Source: Archangium sp.
GTDB taxonomy: Bacteria > Myxococcota > Myxococcia > Myxococcales > Myxococcaceae
Direction: 5' to 3'
Length of the DNA stretch: 64,000 bases
NCBI GenBank assembly: GCA_030681645.1
Contig: JAUXRX010000004.1
Location: forward strand, 1-64,000
Position 1 is the stretch's first letter. Each line of letters begins with the position of its first letter. The notes under the pieces were generated by a model, which saw only the letters and a program-made list of their open reading frames with translations, ran no database searches and was not told where the DNA came from. Of the stretch, positions 29,086-36,246 are shown piece after piece. The position numbers and the translations under genes were made by a program.

Positions 29086-30531
29086 ATGCTCAATCAACGA
29101 AGCCTGACCAGCCGCATCGTCTTGCTGGTGACCATCTCCACCCTGGTGCTGGGCTCGGTGGTGGGCGTGCTGCTCTACCGGCTGCGTTCCGAGATGATGG
29201 ACGCCCGCTCGCGCTTCCCGCGCGTCGCGGTGGAGACCGCCCTCTCGCAGGTCGCGTGGTTCGAAGAGCAGGAAGCCTCGGGCGCGCTCACCCGCGACGA
29301 GGCCCAGAGGCGGGCGCTCGAGGTGCTCAAGCGCCTGCGCTTCGACGGGGGGAACTACGTCTGGGTGAACGACCTGAGCCCGAAGATGGTGATGCACCCG
29401 ATGAACCCCGCGCTCGACGGCACCGACCTCACCCACAACGCCGACCCCAACGGCAAGCGGCTCTTCATGGAGATGATCGCCGGGGTGAAGCGCAGCCCCA
29501 CGCGCGACGCCTACGTCGACTACCTGTGGCCGAAGCCCGGCGCGACCGAGCCCGTCCCGAAGATCTCCTACGTGAAGGCGTCCGGCCGCTGGGGGTGGGT
29601 GGTGGGCGCGGGCGTGTACACCGACGAGGTGCGCGCGGTGGTGAACCGGGTGCTGCTCGGCGCGACGGCGGCCACGCTGCTGGCGCTGGCCGGGTCCATC
29701 GCGTTCTCGTTGTGGCTGGCGCGGAAGATCGCGGGCCCGTTGGAGCAGGCGATCGCCTCGCTCGCCGACGGCAGCGAACAGGTGGCCCACGCCTCGGGCG
29801 AGGTGGCGGGCATCTCGGCGTCGCTGGCCACCGGGGTGAGCTCCTCGGCGTCGGCGGTGCAGCAGTCGACCACGGCGGTGAACGAGGTGTCGTCGCGCAC
29901 GCAGCGCAACGCCACCACCGCGGTGAAGGTGCAGGAACTGATGCGCTCGACCACCGAGAAGGTCGACGGCGCGAGCCGCGATCTCGAGGCGGTGGTGGCG
30001 CACATGAAGAGCGTCACCGCGACCAGCAAGGAGGTGGGCCGCATCGTGAAGACCATCGACGACATCGCCTTCCAGACCAACCTGCTCGCGCTCAACGCGG
30101 CAGTGGAGGCCGCGCGGGCGGGCGAGGCGGGGGCGGGCTTCGCCGTGGTGGCCGACGAGGTGCGCGCGCTGGCGGGCCGGGCCGCGGAGGCCGCCAAGAC
30201 CACCGCCGACCTGGTGGAGAAGACGGTCAACGGCATCGCGCAGGGCGCAGGCCTGGTGGGCGCGAGCAGCGGCGAGTTCGCGCGGGTGGCGAAGGACGTG
30301 CGCGAGGTGGGTCAGCTCATCGCGCTCATCGCCCAGGCGTCCTCCGAGCAGGCCACCAGCCTCACCGAGGTCGGCGTCGGCCTCACCTCGCTCGACACCA
30401 CCACGCAGAGCACCTCGGCCAACGCCGAGGCCATCGCCAGCGCGGCGCAGCAGCTCAACGCGCAGGCCGAGTCGCTGCGCGTGGTGGTGGAGAACATTCA
30501 CGGGCTGGTCGAGGGTGCGCGCGCGGCCTGA
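29086..30531 (+). CDS. Methyl-accepting chemotaxis protein with sCache-type sensor
   Basis: A 481-aa receptor. TM1 at about 11-32, a periplasmic single-Cache domain (about 35-190; segment [18 protein letters not shown] is typical of sCache_2), TM2 at about 200-220, a short HAMP-like linker and a cytoplasmic signalling domain with the hairpin tip [19 protein letters not shown] followed by [16 protein letters not shown]. sCache_2 domains often bind small organic acids. No C-terminal CheR pentapeptide. The ATG at 29086 lies just after the porin-like gene and is chosen because the transmembrane segment follows at once. Confidence 0.93.
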   Translation: MLNQRSLTSRIVLLVTISTLVLGSVVGVLLYRLRSEMMDARSRFPRVAVETALSQVAWFEEQEASGALTRDEAQRRALEVLKRLRFDGGNYVWVNDLSPKMVMHPMNPALDGTDLTHNADPNGKRLFMEMIAGVKRSPTRDAYVDYLWPKPGATEPVPKISYVKASGRWGWVVGAGVYTDEVRAVVNRVLLGATAATLLALAGSIAFSLWLARKIAGPLEQAIASLADGSEQVAHASGEVAGISASLATGVSSSASAVQQSTTAVNEVSSRTQRNATTAVKVQELMRSTTEKVDGASRDLEAVVAHMKSVTATSKEVGRIVKTIDDIAFQTNLLALNAAVEAARAGEAGAGFAVVADEVRALAGRAAEAAKTTADLVEKTVNGIAQGAGLVGASSGEFARVAKDVREVGQLIALIAQASSEQATSLTEVGVGLTSLDTTTQSTSANAEAIASAAQQLNAQAESLRVVVENIHGLVEGARAA

Positions 30532-30628
30532 AGGGCGGCACCGGGCCGCAGAGTCTTCGCCGGGGCGGCGGGCGCGAAGAGACGCATCAGGGAGTTGAGC
30601 GCGCACGGCTGATGCAATCGCTGCGCTG

Positions 30629-31399
30629 ATGAGCCTGACACCCGCGCAGTGGATGGAGGTGACCTTCAACCTGGCCTACCTCGGGGTGGTCTACACCCTG
30701 GTCGGGTTGATGTCGGTCGCGTTGCGGACGAAGGCTGATCCAAAGCTGCTGCTGCGCCGCTTCCGCGATGGCTTCCTGCTGCTGGCGCTCGGTGACACCG
30801 GGCACGTCGGCTTCCGGGTGATCGCGCTCCTGCGGGACGGGCTCGAGGCGCGCGTCGAGGTCGCGGGAACTTCGGTGGGGCTGGTGGGCGTGGGCGCGCT
30901 GGCCACGGCCGTCACCATCACCTTCCTCTACCTGGTGCTGCTCGATCTCTGGCGGAGGCGCTTCGAGGCGCCGCGGGGAACGCTCTACTGGGGGCTGGTG
31001 GCCCTGGGCGTGGTGCGGCTGTTGCTGTTGGTGCCCGCGCAGAACCAGTGGAGCCAGGTGGTGCCGCCGTGGGACTGGTCGGTGGCGCGGAACGTTCCGC
31101 TGACGATCCTCGGCCTGGCGGTGGCGACCCTGATGATCCGCGACGGCCGCCGCGCCGCCGACAAGACCTTCACCCAGCTGGGGCTGCTCATCGTCTGCTC
31201 GTATGCGTTCTACCTGCCGGTCATCCTCTTCGTTCAGCAGGTGCCGGCGATCGGGCTGCTGATGGTGCCCAAGACCCTCGTGTACCTGGTGATGGCGTGG
31301 CTCGGGTACGTGCGGCTGTTCAAGGCCCGCGACAGCGACGCGGGGGGAGCGCCGGCCTCGCGGGGCCTGGACTGGCGCGCCGCGCAGCCGAAGGCGTGA
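30629..31399 (+). CDS. Seven-TM membrane protein of unknown function
   Basis: A 256-aa protein with about seven hydrophobic segments: 13-31, 47-66, 81-107, 119-136, 151-167, 181-202 and 208-231. The only polar landmarks are LALGDTGHVGFR in the second helix, PAQNQWSQV in a loop, and a charged C-terminal tail. I do not recognise the family. It lies downstream of the chemoreceptor (97 bp) on the same strand and converges with the cytochrome P450 gene. Confidence 0.75.
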   Translation: MSLTPAQWMEVTFNLAYLGVVYTLVGLMSVALRTKADPKLLLRRFRDGFLLLALGDTGHVGFRVIALLRDGLEARVEVAGTSVGLVGVGALATAVTITFLYLVLLDLWRRRFEAPRGTLYWGLVALGVVRLLLLVPAQNQWSQVVPPWDWSVARNVPLTILGLAVATLMIRDGRRAADKTFTQLGLLIVCSYAFYLPVILFVQQVPAIGLLMVPKTLVYLVMAWLGYVRLFKARDSDAGGAPASRGLDWRAAQPKA

Positions 31400-31417
31400 G
31401 CGTCGGCCCGCCCCGCG

Positions 31418-32803
31418 TCAGCGCCGGGCGCGGAGGGTGATCATCACCGGGCGATCCGGCCGCACCGTCACCATCGCCACCGGCTTGACCTGGTCCTGCC
31501 CGGGGTCGATCTCCACCTCGAAGCGGCGCAGCAGCTGGGCCAGCAGCACCACCGTCTCCACCAGCGAGAAGGTGTTCCCGATGCACTGCCGCTGGCCGGC
31601 GGAGAACGGCACGTAGCTCCACGAGTTGCGGCCGCGGCTCCGCTCAGGGGTGAAGCGGCCGGGGTCGAAGGTCTCGGGATCGGGCCAGAAGTCGGGGTGG
31701 CGGTGCACGCCGTAGAAGAACGGCATCACCACGTCGCCCGCGCGGACCCGCATGCCCAGCAGCTCGTCGTCGGCCACCGCGGTGCGGGCGTTCATCGCCA
31801 CCGGCCCGCGCAGCCGCAGGGTCTCGTCGACCACCTGCCGCAGGTACGTCAGCTTCGGCACGTCGTCGAAGGTGGGGTCGCGGTCGCCCAGCACGGTGTC
31901 GACCTCGGCGCGCATCTGGTCGAGCACGTCGCGGCGGCCATCGAGCAGGGCGAAGAGCCAGGTGAGCGTGAGCGCCGTCGTCTCGTGGCCGGCGACGAAC
32001 ATGGTGAACACCTCGTCGCGCACGTCGCGGTCGCTGAGCAGCGCGCCGGTGCTCGCGTCCTTGCTGCCGAGCAGCATCGACAGCAGCGTGCCGTCGGCCT
32101 TGTTCGCGCGGCGCCCCGCTTCGATGACCCGGTACACCGCGCCCTCCACCTCGGCCATGGTGCGGTGGAACTTGCGGTTGCCCGGCGTGGGCACCCACTT
32201 CGGCAGCATCAGCCCGTTGCTGCGTTCGCTCACCAGCTCCAACGCGGCGCCCAGCGCCTCGTAGGACACCTCGGCGGCGCCCGAGAGCTCGCGGCCGAAG
32301 AGCGAGGCCACCACCACGTCGAGGGTCAGCTCCACCATGTCGCGGTGGGCGTCGAGCTTGAACGGGGCGGCGCCGTGCCTGGCCAGCAGCGCGTCGAAGT
32401 GGCGTTGGCCGCTCTCCACCATGGCCTCGGTCAGCTTGCCCAGGGCGGCCCGGTGAAAGGCCGGCTGCACCAGCGCGCGCCGCGTCTTCCACGCCTCGCC
32501 TTCCAGCGCGAGCAGGCCGTTGCCGATCACCCGGCGCACGCCGTCGTAGGTCTTGCCCTTCACGTAGTTCTTCGCGTTGCCCGCCAGCACCTGCTTGATG
32601 CCGTCGGGGTGGGCCACCACCACGGTGTGGAAGCCCACGTCGACGCTGAAGACGTCGCCGTAGCGGCGCCAGGTGCGCTCGAGGAAGGGCAGGAGCCCCT
32701 CGCGGCGCAGCAGGGGCAGGTGGCCCAGCAGCGGCCACCCCGGGGGGCCGGGAGGCAGGGGCAGCCGGGGACGGGGAAGGGTCACTGAGGCGCTGGCGGG
32801 CAT
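31418..32803 (-). CDS. Cytochrome P450
   Basis: A 461-aa P450. Proline-rich LPPGPPGWPLLGH near the N-terminus, I-helix AGHETTALTLTW (oxygen-activation AGxxT), ExxR in the K-helix (ETLRLRG), and the heme-binding loop FSAGQRQCIGNTF with the axial Cys. It would insert oxygen into a hydrophobic substrate using electrons from a separate reductase, none of which is nearby. The start at 32803 is chosen because AGGAG sits six bases upstream; an earlier ATG at 32833 lies inside the palindromic operator and lacks a ribosome-binding site. It is downstream of the TetR gene in the same orientation. Confidence 0.93.
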   Translation of the reverse strand: MPASASVTLPRPRLPLPPGPPGWPLLGHLPLLRREGLLPFLERTWRRYGDVFSVDVGFHTVVVAHPDGIKQVLAGNAKNYVKGKTYDGVRRVIGNGLLALEGEAWKTRRALVQPAFHRAALGKLTEAMVESGQRHFDALLARHGAAPFKLDAHRDMVELTLDVVVASLFGRELSGAAEVSYEALGAALELVSERSNGLMLPKWVPTPGNRKFHRTMAEVEGAVYRVIEAGRRANKADGTLLSMLLGSKDASTGALLSDRDVRDEVFTMFVAGHETTALTLTWLFALLDGRRDVLDQMRAEVDTVLGDRDPTFDDVPKLTYLRQVVDETLRLRGPVAMNARTAVADDELLGMRVRAGDVVMPFFYGVHRHPDFWPDPETFDPGRFTPERSRGRNSWSYVPFSAGQRQCIGNTFSLVETVVLLAQLLRRFEVEIDPGQDQVKPVAMVTVRPDRPVMITLRARR

Positions 32804-32824
32804 GGGGACTCCTGGCTCGATTCG

Positions 32825-32864
32825 ACTTGCCATACGGTAAGTATGGACATGCCAAATGGCAAGT
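32825..32864. promoter_or_regulatory. Operator-like nested palindromes between tetR-type gene and P450
   Basis: Outer arms acttgccat (32825-32833) and atggcaagt (32856-32864) are exact reverse complements. Inside, ccatac and gtatgg form a second inverted repeat, and acttgccatacggtaagt is an 18-bp imperfect palindrome (14 of 18 positions). This is the shape of a TetR-family operator, probably two adjacent sites, placed 22 bp upstream of the P450 start. Confidence 0.75.
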
Positions 32865-32886
32865 GTCAGTGAACCCGCGCGACCTC

Positions 32887-33474
32887 TCAGGCGAGGTGGC
32901 TGCCCAGGAGCATGATCTTCAGGGTGGTGGCCTCGGTGCGCTGGCGCCAGCGGCGATCGGTGTGGGGCAGCAGCGCGCTCTGCGACAGCATCATCGCGCC
33001 CAGCACGGCGAGGTGGGCCTCGGCGTCGAGGCCGGCGGCGCGGCCTTCCTTCGACTGCGCCACCACGCCGCGGATGAGGCCCAGCCAGGGAGCGACCTCC
33101 TCGCGCAGCCACTCGCGGACCTCGGCGGGGCGCTCCAGCAGCTCGAACAGGAGGAAGCGGGAGAGCTCGGGGTTCGCGGTGAAGCGGCGCAGCACCACCT
33201 CGATCAACCCGCGATAGCGGTCGTGCGAGCGGCTGACCAGCTCGGCGGCGGCTTCGGGCAGCTGGTCGCGCAGCCGCGCAGCCAGCAGCTCGTACACGCC
33301 CGCGCGCAGCAGGTCCTTGGTGCGGAAGTGGTGCATCAGCGCCTGCTTGCTCATGCCCGCCGCGCCGGCGACGTCCTGGATGCTGCTGGCGCCCACCCCG
33401 CGGGCGGCGAAGGCGGCGAGGGCCGCGGTGAGGATGCGCTCTCGCGGAGGGTGGACGGGCTTCTTGCGGCTCAT
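32887..33474 (-). CDS. TetR-family transcriptional regulator
   Basis: A 195-aa regulator. Residues about 8-55 form the TetR HTH (ILTAALAAFAARGVGASSIQDVAGAAGMSKQALMHHF split over helices 1-4). The C-terminal helical domain binds an unknown ligand. It lies directly upstream of the P450 gene on the same strand with the palindromic operator between them, so it most likely represses the P450 gene; autoregulation would need a second site upstream of 33474, which I do not see clearly. Confidence 0.9.
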   Translation of the reverse strand: MSRKKPVHPPRERILTAALAAFAARGVGASSIQDVAGAAGMSKQALMHHFRTKDLLRAGVYELLAARLRDQLPEAAAELVSRSHDRYRGLIEVVLRRFTANPELSRFLLFELLERPAEVREWLREEVAPWLGLIRGVVAQSKEGRAAGLDAEAHLAVLGAMMLSQSALLPHTDRRWRQRTEATTLKIMLLGSHLA

Positions 33475-33535
33475 GACCCGCGGCCTTGTAGACCAGCCGG
33501 CGGCCGATGACCCACTCCTGCGGGCGGAGGTCTCG

Positions 33536-35110
33536 TTACCCTGCCTGCCTCTGCCTGCGCAGCGGCGAGAAGGCCGGGGTCAGGGGGAATTCCTCCCTTA
33601 CCTGGCCCTTGCCCCACAGCTCCTCGAGCGAAGGGCCGTCCACCGTGCGCGCTTCCTCGAACAACCAGTTCGCCCACTCGTGGAACCAGACGCGGCGGCC
33701 GATGCGGTAGTACCAGCGCTGCGCGTCGCGGATCTTCCGGTCGTGGTGGAAGAGCCGCTTCCACGCCTTCGGGCGGAGCTGCATGCCCACCTCCATCGCC
33801 TTGACGAAGGTGATCACCAACCACGGCGGCAGGTGGCGCGTCGCGAGCACCTGGTGCTTGTAGTCCCACCGGCGTTGGTCGGTCTGGATGACGCGCCGGT
33901 GCTTCGCCTCTTCGAAGAAGGCGGTCCACCGGTGCGGAGTCACGTAGAGGAGCTGCACCTGATCAGGATCCGCGGTGAGCAGCTGGCGAAAGCCACGCCA
34001 GTAGTCGCTCGCGCGCTCCTCCTCGAAGCCGACCACCCAGGTGGCGAGGGAGAGGATGTCGTGTTCGCGCAGCAGGCGAATGGCTTCCATGTCGACGGCG
34101 GTGGTGGAGCCCTTCTTGATGCGGGCCAGCGTCTCTTCGTCGGTGCTCTCGGTGCCGAGGAGGAAGCGGGAGACGCCGGCCTTCTTGTAGAGGTGGAGCA
34201 GGTCGGCATCGCGCACGATGTCGCCAGCGCGGGTCGAGCCGACCAGCTCGACGTCGATGTTCTCCTCGATGAGGGCCTCGCAGAGCTCCTTCCAGGCCTT
34301 GCGCTGCGAGGTGGGGTTCTCGTCGGCGAGGTTGATGATCTGCACGCCGTGCTCGCGGTGGAGCCAGGCGATCTCCTTCGCGAAGGCCTTCGGGCTGCGG
34401 TGGCGCCAGCGGGTCCAGAAGCCGCGTTGACCGCAGTAGCTGCACAGGTGCGGGCAGCCGCGGGAGAACTGCATCACCACGGCGCGCTTCTTTCCCCAGT
34501 AGTGGTAGCGATTGAAGTCGATCAGCTCCCAGCCGACGCGGCAGGCGTCGAGGTCGGTGATCATCTCGGCGTCGGGCGTGGCGAAGGGAACCTCCCTCTC
34601 CCCCGAGGGGGAGAGGGTCGGGGAGAGGGCGAGCCGAGTCGAGGGGCGCATGAACGCGATCCCACGCACGTTGAGCAACGGAGTCCCCTGCTGCAGCGCA
34701 GCCAACAACTTCACGACTGTCATCTCGCCTTCACCGCGCACGATGACGTCGACCTGCGGCTCGGCCGCGAGCACCTCCTTCCAGTGGTACGTGGGGAACA
34801 CGCCGCCGTACACGATGCGCAGCGCGGGGAGCCGCTCCTTGAGCAGGCGAGTGAGCTTCGCCACGGTCGGATGCGCCGAGGTCGAGCCGGTGTGACCGAT
34901 GAGCACGACCTCGGGGGCGCGCTTCACCACCTCGTCCACGATGTCAGGCAGTGGTTGATCCGTGAGGTCCGCGTCGTGGAGCTCGACGTGGTGACCCGCA
35001 TCGATGAGCGGCCCGCCGATGGAGAGCAGGCCCAGAGGTGGGAGGTGATCGTCAGGGACGCAGCGACTGCCGATCGCCGTGTGAGGAGGGTTCAGGAGGA
35101 GCACGCGCAT
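33536..35110 (-). CDS. B12-binding radical SAM protein (BchE-like subgroup) with repeat-encoded insertions
   Basis: A 524-aa enzyme. The N-terminal cobalamin-binding domain starts MRVLLLNPPH and contains DDHLPPLGLLSIGGPL. The radical SAM domain carries the 4Fe-4S motif CPHLCSYC, then GTESTDEET and later strands of the TIM barrel. The subgroup resembles BchE-type anaerobic oxidative cyclases and relatives that modify porphyrin- or lipid-like substrates; no other bacteriochlorophyll gene is nearby, so that reaction is not assumed. Between the two domains about 18 residues (RLALSPTLSPSGERE) are encoded by a family B repeat at 34590-34632, and the last 16 residues (PLTPAFSPLRRQRQAG) by a second family B copy. 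Both are read in frame. No ribosome-binding site is clear at the ATG. Confidence 0.85.
   Translation of the reverse strand: MRVLLLNPPHTAIGSRCVPDDHLPPLGLLSIGGPLIDAGHHVELHDADLTDQPLPDIVDEVVKRAPEVVLIGHTGSTSAHPTVAKLTRLLKERLPALRIVYGGVFPTYHWKEVLAAEPQVDVIVRGEGEMTVVKLLAALQQGTPLLNVRGIAFMRPSTRLALSPTLSPSGEREVPFATPDAEMITDLDACRVGWELIDFNRYHYWGKKRAVVMQFSRGCPHLCSYCGQRGFWTRWRHRSPKAFAKEIAWLHREHGVQIINLADENPTSQRKAWKELCEALIEENIDVELVGSTRAGDIVRDADLLHLYKKAGVSRFLLGTESTDEETLARIKKGSTTAVDMEAIRLLREHDILSLATWVVGFEEERASDYWRGFRQLLTADPDQVQLLYVTPHRWTAFFEEAKHRRVIQTDQRRWDYKHQVLATRHLPPWLVITFVKAMEVGMQLRPKAWKRLFHHDRKIRDAQRWYYRIGRRVWFHEWANWLFEEARTVDGPSLEELWGKGQVREEFPLTPAFSPLRRQRQAG
33537..33590. repeat. Family B repeat, copy B2, encoding the C-terminus of the radical SAM protein
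   Basis: A diverged copy (cagcggcgagaaggccgggg core) overlaps the last 16 codons and the stop codon of the radical SAM gene. It makes a C-terminal extension rather than disrupting the reading frame. Confidence 0.55.
34590..34632. repeat. Family B repeat, copy B3, in frame inside the radical SAM gene
   Basis: A clear stem-loop (ccctctcccccgagggggagaggg) followed by a second purine-rich block. It is read through without a stop between the cobalamin and radical SAM domains. Confidence 0.8.
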
Positions 35111-35236
35111 GCAGTGACGGTACGGTCAGGTGCCGTGGGCCATTCGCGGTGCGGCGGTGAGCGGTCGGAGCCTGCGGTTGAACGGCTTCCCCGCTGACGT
35201 GGTGTATCGCTGTCCGTGCTCGGATAGACTCAAGCC

Positions 35237-35812
35237 ATGGCTCGCCCAGCAGAAGCACAGGTTCGGCAGAGGTGGAGCGACTTTGTCTTGCTCCCTGAGG
35301 ACGACCGCCGGGAGCTCGTCGATGGTGTGCTGTTGGAGGTCGAGATGCCGACGAAGTGGCACGAGTTCATCTGCGCCTTCCTCATCAAGACGCTCATGAC
35401 CTGGGGTGAGCGACGCGGACTGGTCGTGCTCGGCTCGGGCTACCGCGTTCGGATCAATGACCACCGCGGTGCCGTGCCGGACGTGCAGCTGCTGACCGAG
35501 GCCACCTACGACGCTGCTGGCCCCAACGGGCTCGAGTCGGGGCACCCCGAGCTCGTCATCGAGGTCGTCTCACCTTCGAGCCGCACGCACGATGGACTGC
35601 GCAAGCTCGACTGGTACGCCAAGATTGGGGTGCCTGAGTATTGGCTCGTCAACCCCGAGACGCGGAGCCTTGTCGTACATCGGCTCCAGCACGGGGTGTA
35701 TGCGATCGTCCAGCACGCTGAGGGACAAGAGGTCTTCCGGTCGAAGACGTTCAAGGGCCTGCGTGTTCCCCTGGCCTCTCTCTGGGCCCGCCTGCCGAAG
35801 AAGCTCGAGTAG
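35237..35812 (+). CDS. Uma2-family PD-(D/E)XK endonuclease-like protein
   Basis: A 191-aa protein matching the Uma2 (DUF820) family: EDDRRELVDGVL near the N-terminus, AVPDVQLL with the PD residue, ELVIEVVSPSS and the YAKIGVPEYWLVNP segment. The conserved acidic and Lys residues fit the PD-(D/E)XK nuclease fold. The function of Uma2 proteins is largely unknown; many are linked to mobile DNA. Its 3' end is joined directly to the 3' side of a truncated lipoprotein gene on the opposite strand, so it may have arrived by insertion. Confidence 0.88.
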   Translation: MARPAEAQVRQRWSDFVLLPEDDRRELVDGVLLEVEMPTKWHEFICAFLIKTLMTWGERRGLVVLGSGYRVRINDHRGAVPDVQLLTEATYDAAGPNGLESGHPELVIEVVSPSSRTHDGLRKLDWYAKIGVPEYWLVNPETRSLVVHRLQHGVYAIVQHAEGQEVFRSKTFKGLRVPLASLWARLPKKLE

Positions 35813-35821
35813 CTGGAGAAG

Positions 35822-36034
35822 CTTCCAGACGTCGAAGAAGTCATCGTCGGCCCGGCGATCGAAGGCGATGAGGTCGTGGGCTTTCGACCAGTCGACTCGG
35901 CCTCCGGTCTCGGTCAGCAGCGTCTGCGTGAGGTCGGTGGAGCGATCGGTGAAGGGGGCGTCGTCTCCCAGTGGCGTCAGGTCGCGCCCTGCGCAGGCGG
36001 TCAGCGCCAGGGTGAGGAGGAGCCTCTTGCTCAT
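35822..36034 (-). pseudogene. Truncated lipoprotein with start of a TolB/PD40-type propeller
   Basis: The frame begins at ATG 36034 with a lipoprotein signal (LALTAC lipobox) and continues normally to VDWSKAHDLIAFDRR and FFDVW, the pattern of a first PD40/TolB-like beta-propeller blade. After about 70 codons the similarity ends and the frame runs into the antisense of the Uma2 gene (to 35570), so the rest of the propeller is missing. I read this as a gene cut off by insertion or deletion next to the Uma2 gene. It could still make a short lipoprotein. Confidence 0.65.
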
Positions 36035-36087
36035 TCAGGCTCAACCCTTTGGTTGGCTCCTGGTTGCGGGTCGTCGGCCCCGTCGGC

Positions 36088-36130
36088 CCCTCACCCCGAC
36101 CCTCTCCCCGCTTCGCAGGGAGAGGGAGAT
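36088..36130. repeat. Family B repeat, copy B4
   Basis: Intergenic stem-loop: cctcaccccgaccctctcccc, a short spacer and gcagggagagggagat. It lies between the truncated lipoprotein gene and the sigma-54-like promoter. Confidence 0.75.
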
Positions 36131-36195
36131 ACGTAGCGTTACTGTTTGCCCGCACCTCGGCTTTGGAAGTGGGCGCAGTCACTCGACTTCGCCTC

Positions 36196-36211
36196 TGGCA
36201 GCGCCGTTGCA
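36196..36211 (+). promoter_or_regulatory. Sigma-54-type promoter (-24/-12) of the alpha-2-macroglobulin gene
   Basis: TGGCAGCGCCGTTGCA matches the sigma-54 consensus TGGCAC-N5-TTGCA with GG and GC exactly 10 bases apart. The predicted transcription start is near 36221, about 26 bases before the GTG start, leaving room for the GGAGG ribosome-binding site at 36237-36241. Sigma-54 promoters need an NtrC-like activator; its binding site is not evident. Confidence 0.65.
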
Positions 36212-36246
36212 CATGGAAACCCCGCTCTCATTTCCCGGAGGTTCCC

